DNA from: Phoronis australis
Taxonomy: Eukaryota > Phoronida > Phoronidae
Assembly: GCA_002633005.1 (NCBI GenBank)
Contig: NMRA01000995.1
Span: 25,971-75,991, forward strand
DNA: 50,021 nucleotides
Reading direction: 5' to 3'
Positions 37,601-46,600 of the stretch are shown here, piece by piece. The translations under genes and the position numbers were made by a program. The notes beneath the pieces are model-generated. The model was not told where the DNA came from, made no database searches, and worked only from the letters and a program-made list of their open reading frames with translations. Position 1 is the stretch's first letter, and each line of letters begins with the position of its first letter.

Positions 37601-40600
37601 ATTGATGTAGTTAATGGAAGTCGGGGAAGGTGGGAAGGGCCTTTGACCCAAGTACAAAATTTATGTTCTTGCATGTTTATAAAGCACAGAAAAGTTTGGG
37701 TTTAAGCATATAAGCATTAAAAGGTCAGAGTAACTCACCCATGCGAGACACTTCACATATCAACGACCAAGCCTTGATAGCATTTGGGTCATGACCCTGC
37801 AGACTGACCACTTCACTATACGCTCTCTTCTTAAACTCTTCGTCTTCATCAAAACGTACTTTTGACTCCTTCAACGCACAAATTTATGACACAAAAGATA
37901 AATTCAAATCCGATTCGGTAAAATTATTCCGTCAATAAAAACTGAAATTATAGAAAAATTAAATCAAGATTAAATTTGGCTCGCTAGCAAAAAGAATCAA
38001 AAAAGTTAAGTTTTCAAAATAAACCATTACAATATTGTAGTAACAATAAACTTCAGAAGAACTCTGTCAAATTAAGCCAAACATTGGACAGGTGCACTGA
38101 ATGCCAAAATTGTTTTGACAATGAGGAAAAGTTTTGTCATCATGATAAAAGAGCACAGTTGTCAAACTTAAGTTAGAGATTAATTTGACATTATTAAGTC
38201 AAGCCATTGTCCTTTAGTCAAAATAAGCACTTTAATAAGGAAAATTCCACTTCAAAAGACAAGCACAATTAGGTGTATAAAAAGTTTTCAATAAAATTTT
38301 ACCAGTATCAAAATAATTCTTATAGCAATAAAATGAATATTTCTAACCACACTTTCCAATCATCAGTCATGAGATTACGGTTGTGTTAAAAAGGGACAAG
38401 TTGAAATAAAAACTGTAACCTGATAAAAAAATACCAAAAGGTCAATCTGGAGCAAACGAAACAAGATGGTAATTAGAGCCTCATTGGTGATCAAATTTGT
38501 GTAAGGCTGCTTTGCAAAATCAAAATCATGGGATAATATCTCTATGATCGAGAAGTTATTATGTAACATCTTGCTTAAAACGAACACATTGAAAAAAAAT
38601 ATTTCTCACAAGCACTCACCTTATAGAAGGCTTGTAGGTTGCCAATAGGTGGCGACACAGTCAAGTAGTCAGGAAACTTGTCCTTGAGGTGAGCAATGAG
38701 CATACCGAACTGCGTGCCCCAGTCACCCACATGGTTGACGCGTAGAACATTGTGTCCAAGGAACTCACAAAGATTACTGATACTGTCACCAATAATGGTG
38801 GACCTGAATAATAGAATAGCACCCTCTCTGCTTTCACACAAAACTAAAGATAGTTGACGTCAAAATCGTCAAAACTTTCTATTTTTCAATTAAGGCTATT
38901 ACACCAAAAAATGAAAACAACCAAATGTTACTTTGTGATTTCATGCAGCGTACGTCCTGGGCGTCCATTTGGACGCCCTGGCACTAATGTAGAGGCCCTG
39001 GCAAGGACACCCAATGTATCATTTGGACGCCCTGTCAATCAGAATTTCTCCAGTTTGGACACCCACATTGAAAGATTACTAAGACTCCCAGTTAATCAAA
39101 GCGGGAAGTTGTCCCTTTCAACTCAGAAAGAAATATACAAAGTATTTAAAATGTTGCAATATTCAAACTATTTGGTAGACCTGTCAATCATTAGCACGTG
39201 GTTGGTTGCCAGAGTGTCTGCTTTCAATAGATTCACATGCCACTGCCATTCTGTACTTTATATAGGGACATGGACCTTGCTTAACTCCAAACTGGTGTTT
39301 CAGAGCTGTAATTTCATGTACTTNCCGCTTTTTGAAATCTGTCTCGTCGTAAAATTCAAAATAGTTTACTCTCGCTCTGAAATTGCGTCGGCGACGCACG
39401 CCGCGACGTCTTTCACCTGCTCGATAGAGCACATGTATATCTCGCAAGTCTGAGTCAGCCATCTTTAAAAGTGTTAAACCTGGGTATGACCAAGTCTAAA
39501 GTTAATCCTGGTTTATGATCTTAATACAGGTCTAAGTAATATATACCTCGTTGGTGAAATGAAAACTGACTTAGACCAGGTCTAAACTGGAGTTAAACCA
39601 GGTTTTACAAGACCACTGGTCTAAAAGTTAAACCACCTTTATGAAATGCAGATTATCTTTAAACCTGGTCTAAGCCCAGTTTAAACCAGGTTTAACTTTA
39701 AACCACCTTTATGAAATCGGCTGCCTATGTTCGAAATCCTAGATGAAGCCCTGCGTCTCCACTGCACAAAACAAGCTAACAAGAGATTAAAAGATAAAGT
39801 TTACTTTGGCAGAGAAATTTAAATTCACAAACAATATTTTGTTTGCCTACCACATTGTGTGCTAACTAAGTGTTCAAACAATAACCAGACACCTTCAGCC
39901 TATTGTGCATCTGTGTGTTAACACTTGCTGTACCGACACACCATGAACATAATATAGACTACAGATACTGACAGTGCATATCCAAAAGCAATCAAACAAA
40001 ATACCATTTCGCAATTATTGCAGTTAATCCCATTTACACTAATGACAGGGAACTCCAATATGCTGTCAATACAAAAACACCCACCATGCTAACTTTCCAG
40101 TACACTCCTTGTCATTTCTGGGCCTAGGGTCTACTCTGACTCCGTACTCAAAATCAAATTCAAAGTTATTTTTGTCATTTTATGTCTTACTTTTGCGCAA
40201 ATTCAAGAAGTGTTTATTATTCTGTGCTCAAGTATGTTATGACTTTTGAAAACAAGTGTGACTTCACACTTGATGATTCCTGGATTTGAGCCACAAACTC
40301 ATGTAAAAATCTCTAGATTTCTACTAAAAACTCAAAATTTTGAAGTTCAGACACAAATTTATATCATTAATGCTGGCATCAACAAGTGCAGGCCAAGATT
40401 ATACAGTCACCCGTGTAAACCATAGTGTACTCGAGCACAGAATAATAATTTTATCTTGATTTGCATAATGGTACAATGGAAAATGTTAAAAATAATTTTG
40501 AGTTCGATTCCCAGTACAAAGATTAGACCTGAGGCCCAGGTTATGGTGATCAGTTCTACTTGTGGCCAGCCATCTAAACCACAGAGAATCACAGATCATT

Positions 40601-43600
40601 TTGTCCCAATACTGTTGGCATGCACTCAGAACGCATCTTTTCTCCAGAGACAATTTCACAAATTCTTAAACATCTCATCAACATTAGAGGTAACTGACAA
40701 CCATCGTGGATATTTTTTTTGAAAATTCAATACATTCTTAAAATTATTGTTTAAAATTGTATCCCATATTTTCAATTGCTACCCCACCAAAACACAATAT
40801 ATTTAAATGTATCATTTATGAGCTGAACATGGGATTGGTTTGAAACGATTTCAACTGATATCAGTTCTGCCTTATTCAAGTGTTCTGATTTTTGACACTT
40901 ATAGCAGTTTGAACATGGATTTCTCTCTTGTTGATGGTTTTGAAGTCAAATTTACACACTTAAAGTAAAAATGTCTAAAAGTTAATTATTTTCCGCACAA
41001 ATATTAAGCGTAAAAAATGAAGACTTTAGACACAATGTTGATTTTTAATACCTCAGCTACAGCAAAAAAGCAACTGTAGAATTGTACGTAAACAAAATCT
41101 AATCAAACTGAAAAAACAAGACCAACAAAATGCTCAGAAACAAACCTCAGATGGCCAACATGCATTTCCTTAGCAACATTCGGTGATGAAAAGTCAATGA
41201 CGACACGCCTCTTCCTCTCCACACGAGGGGGCTGAACTCCGTACTTGAGAACCTCGAGAACAACACGTCCGACAGAGTCTTTTCGAAGGTGCACGTTGAT
41301 GAAACCGGGCCCAGCAATATCCACCTGGGCACGAGGAATTTTGATAATTCTAGTTTACAACCACAAGTGCAGGAAAACAATCAGCACAATTGGCTACCCA
41401 AACAACATGGCTGCCACACTCATATCCTCACTAGTCTATCAAATACGGCTCATGGGCCCAAAAAACTGATTCACTAGCTCACATCCCGGTATTGTGACTC
41501 GCGAAACAAGGCATGTGTACCTAAGAAACAGGTAGCTCACTGACTCACCAACTCATGCCCAGGGTAACGAGCACAGTGCACCGACTACAGCTCCATGTAC
41601 CCTGTTGGTTTGTGTAGTCAAGTCAGGAGCTGTGTAATTGGGGTAAGTGGTGTTTTGTGAGCCTGACATCGAGTTTGCAAGACAGTGAGCCATGTTTGAG
41701 AGTCAGCTAACTGAGTTTATTGGGCTCATGGGCAGTGTTTATCAATGAAATACTATTAGTGTGGCAGCCATGATGTTGAGGCACAGCAATCATGGGACAT
41801 TTGTCAAAAATTTGGAGGTTGTCGTTTTCTCAAAGCAGTTGGCAATTTCATGAATGTCTTACAACAAGCACTCAGTTGAAAATGAGACAGCTACAATGCA
41901 CTGAAAGTGTCGCGAGGGGGCACACAAGAAGTAGTTTGATCCACTCAAAAAGTAGTGCTTGCTACTATATGAACACAATTTCATGTCTTTGACATTTCAT
42001 GAGGATCCCTCAATTGGTTTGGAAGAAAGAGAAGCTGAAGACAGGCAGTAGCTTGAACCCACTTGTTTATGTTGATGTAAGAACAGACATGCTTAAAAGT
42101 TTGAATGTGCAACTTTTACTGTTGCACACCTGATAAACTACATATCACCTGATTAAATACTCTGGTCCATATTGACTAAATTCATACTAATGTAAATATT
42201 AGATATCAGAACCTGACCACATCTTCACAAGTATACAACACAATGATATAAACAATACAATGTGGCCAATTATTCATACATGCATGCCAAAAACATACCT
42301 TTTCAATCAGAGCGTTTTGTGGAATATTGCTGACAATATGCTGCGCTATGTCTCTTGGTGAAGCTTTCTCTCCCTTAGCTTTCAGCAGCTGCAAAAACAC
42401 CAAATTCATCTCTAGCTTAATCTCATGATTATGAAGAACCTGATCAAACACATATAACCAATTATCAAGAAAACTAGAAATTAATTAACACTAAAAAAGT
42501 ATAATTTCTGAAAGCAGAAAGCCTGGTGACTTTTGATTTTTTATTATTAACAATTTGTCATGAAGTGTGTCACGTGACCATGTCTTTTTAGTAAAATTTA
42601 GAGAAACTGGAACATTTTTTATAGCAAAACTACTCCATCAACAACATGGTCTAATTTCATTTCATAAATTTCAACGTGAAATCTCAAAAAGTTGTTACCG
42701 TTTTTATACTGTCATTTAGTTTTTGATATATTCAACTTTTTATATTTTAAGTGGCTTATTTTCATGGTAGCGCAGAAGGCATAGTATGCAAAACTTTCAT
42801 ACAAATTCGATCAGTCATTTCTGAGGGTCCTAACACAACCTTTAACTTATATTAGTCATAACACCATAACGCACTTTGGTAACTTTATATTATTTTTCCT
42901 TTAATCTGAAGTCACAAAATGCAAATCATAGAAGGATAGGAAATGGAAGATCAAATCAAGACCTTAATAATAAAATTGTGCACGTTACACACAGTGGAAT
43001 AACAGCTACTGCCTGCTGGTGAACAAACTCTACTATATACGCACTAGGCAGTGTAGTTTTCAGCAACTTACAACAGAGTCAATGTTTGATTCTAACATCA
43101 ACTTTAAACCTGTTCATCGAAGTCACATCAACACACTGGTTTTATCAGATATGACCAAAATGAATCATACAGAACTAGAATATCATTGCCAGCGAGGGCA
43201 ATAATTACTCTGCACATAAATTGTGATAGAGATCCATAAAAGTAAATTGTAAGAATAGGTTACATAGTTGACTTTCACCGTTTTTGATTTAGGCTACATG
43301 ATGTTTGTATTTTTATTGCAGTATTTTTTGTAATTGACATAGCAGTATAATATTTAGGGCTTGGAATGACCAATGACAAAAAGAGGAAAATTTCCAGGTG
43401 ATGTGTCATTCCACAAATAAATAGGCTTGTGTGATAGAATTTTTTTTGGGGTTGTAAAATTTAACTGAATTAAACTTTTTTTGCATGCATCAAGTCAAAA
43501 TAATGATAAAAAAGAGGAGAAAAAAGAGGAAACTCGAAACCAAATAAGGGAAAGTTGAAACCAAAAAAGTGGAAATCCTATTAAAAGAGGAAAATTCCAA

Positions 43601-46600
43601 GCCCTGAGTATTACCATCCGCATGGCCAAAATCAGAATACAAGAGAAGAATTGCTATGTTCTGTGATCCTGTCTTGATCATTTTCAGGACGTTGATTCGT
43701 GAAAAAATAAATGTCATTATCATGCTATGAATGTTGTTTTTTCTTCCACTCAAGCTTTCACAATTTCAATTTGGCTCATGAAACACTCTGATCTTCAACT
43801 TCAGTCCCACAATTGTTTCATACGCATTATTTTACTAGAATCTCGGATGCCCCAAATTTGGGAATATTTGCCTCATGACTTTCAAAAAATAGTTCAATAT
43901 CAAGTAAAATTACCCACATCAGATCATGAAATTTCTCTCTTCTTAAAGAAAAATTACTCAAGCAGAGAGAGAGAGAGCTAAATCTTGTAACAGTACAGTC
44001 AAATATTAGCTAACTTAAAGTCAGATTTTGCAGTCATTAGATTATCATTTAAAGGCGCTTAAAAATATGTTCTAAAAGTTACAAAACCTTTTATCATAAG
44101 CATATCTACTCTTCCTAATATTTTGCTTTGAACTGAAATTGGTTATATCAAAATGTGTGGAATTCCCAAGGTGGCTACACTGTATCCACATCTGAAACTA
44201 TCCTGCCATGACAACCAATAATGACGAGTTTGGTCTGAAGCAATAACGGCCTGTCAGTTCTTCACATTACAGGTTGAGGCAGATTTCATAGAATCAAAAG
44301 TTGTCTTTTGAAGGAAGGCGCAGATTTGTTTCACCTTACAGTACCTACTTGAACAATAGCCATGCTGCTGTTGCACTGGTAGTCGCCAAAACTGGCTTTG
44401 GTGCTCGGAGTTACCATCACTGGGGCGTTGTTAAGCTGGGGATATGCTGCTCTGATGGCACAGCTGAAGATCTCTGTGACAACCGAGTTGAAGCTGACCA
44501 TGTTCTCGCCCTGGCGATTTGTCTCCATGGCAATGTTCTGTGGATGAAAAAGACATGATACGAGATGTTACGTAAGCATGTCAATTTACAGGGCTGGTAA
44601 AGTTAAAGTTCCAAATAACCCAATGAACTGAGTGCAAATGATTGCTTCTGCAGCTACAACAATAATATTTGACTATTTTTTAACCACTCACAATACTTTT
44701 TTTAAAGAAAGCTGACAGTTTCCCGGCCAACCATTGTTCACCCTTAATCATAATGAGAAACTGGACATATAACATGGTGTCTGGACAGTGCCAGACATGA
44801 ACATACCTGTTGTAGGTGCTTCATCTGGTATTTAAGTTTGGCGTTCTCAGTCCTTAGCTTCTCCAATTCAGGACTGACTGCATCAGATGACGACACAGGC
44901 TTGCCCTTTTTGACAACCTCAATCTCTCGCTCAAGAGCTTCGATCTCGGCCTCCTAGAAATGGAAGATATGGCGAGGTTTAAAACTGTGTAAAGCAAGTA
45001 TGCCACTCTCAATGCTAAACAATGCTCAACAGCATTTGGTAGTCTGATTCAAGTGATAAGATAATGTGGATCTCGAGATTGTTAAAAACTCAGTGCTGTA
45101 CACATGAAATACACGATTTAGCATTTGCACATGAGTGCAGTACACTTCAAACCAGGTCATACAGGGTTGATAAAAACTGTGTCACTGATTTGTGTCATGC
45201 ACAATATTTGGAGACTCTTTGTCGAGGCTTGTAAGACTCCTTTCCATTGGAAATTTCCTTCGTCAACAGGCGTGATTTCACATAACTTCCTCAAAATGGA
45301 AACCAGTGACAAAAGCTCAAGCGAACCAGAATTTCATGGAGATGTTCAATTTGTGTTGACTAAATTGTCTCCAGAGTCATGGTGTGTGTTAAGTTTAATT
45401 CCATTGGTATACATGTTCCATTCAATTTCGCTATAATATTGTGAGATGAATGCCTTTTATGGGGTGTACTATCGCTCCTGTATGCCTGCGGCATTCAGGG
45501 TGATGTAATTACCTAAAGTATGTTTCACTCAGTGCCAAGGGGCTACGTGTTGCGTATGCATAAATATGCATGGGTCATTCAGTGTTATTCACTGTATTTT
45601 AAAACGAGTGACTTTTTAAGGGGTACATCATCACATGTGGACGCCACAGTAATTACTTAGTAGAGAAACAAAAAGGTTCACTGAAATCCGATGAAAGTTT
45701 AGAGTCCTCAGGGCTCAACATTAACTTTTTAAGCCACTTGCCCGAAGGGCAAGTAGTTGAAATTTTTACTTGCCCGAACAACGAAGTCACTTGCCCCAAG
45801 TACAATCCCAAATAGCACCGTGCATGTGCACACCTAGGTAATGTGTTACGGTAGGGCTGCCTGTGCTGAGCCTCCACTTGTGTTGTGCACGCTATATACA
45901 CGAGTTGCTATTTTCTTAACGATTCTTCTTATAGAACATTTATTTATAAGGTGTGTCAAAACACTAGAGAGACAAATTGAAAGAGTAACTCAGGTATCTG
46001 AACCATTGTCACACGTTCACAGGCGCCGAAATGAGCTAGGGCATGAACTCTAGACACTTCTGTGTATTCATTAGTTTATACGCCCTCATGCATTAAATTT
46101 GAATTGTTGCTAACCTGAATTTCGTGCTATCCGTAAAAATCTTGCAGTTTTGGTCATCGGTACCTTGTATTAAATTAAAATCAAATTTTAACATATAGTA
46201 ATGCCACATATACTTTTATTTTCAATAAATAATTACATTTTTGAAAAATAGATAGACTGCGAAAAAGTCACCCTTCAGACTTCAGAGCGGCAATCCCGAA
46301 GACCGTATTCCTCTTCTTTCGGGAGTCGCCACCGGGAGCCGGGAATTCATAAGAATGTCCTTTGGAATTCCCCCTGAATAAATACCAGGCCTTTTAAACT
46401 GCTGTGTAGTGTAGAAAATATGTCATCAATCACTCATTTTTTAGCTTTTGTGCTTATCTGTATGACTTAATCCGCTGACGAACGCGGTGCTTCCAACCGT
46501 ACATGGGTAAACGCCGGCAAAAATCAAACGCCATCCCTTGTTCACTGTCTCGCAGGCCAGAAAACCTAATTCACCATGACGGAACCCATCCCCGCACTCT

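Noticed and set aside
38643-38656. CTCF-like CCAATAGGTGGCGA
   Set aside because: It has two mismatches and falls inside conserved RARS1 exon 6 coding sequence.
38854-39453. 199-residue plus-strand frame
   Set aside because: It overlaps RARS1 intron sequence, hairpin repeats and the antisense of the Harbinger fragment, passes through an n, and has low-complexity composition.
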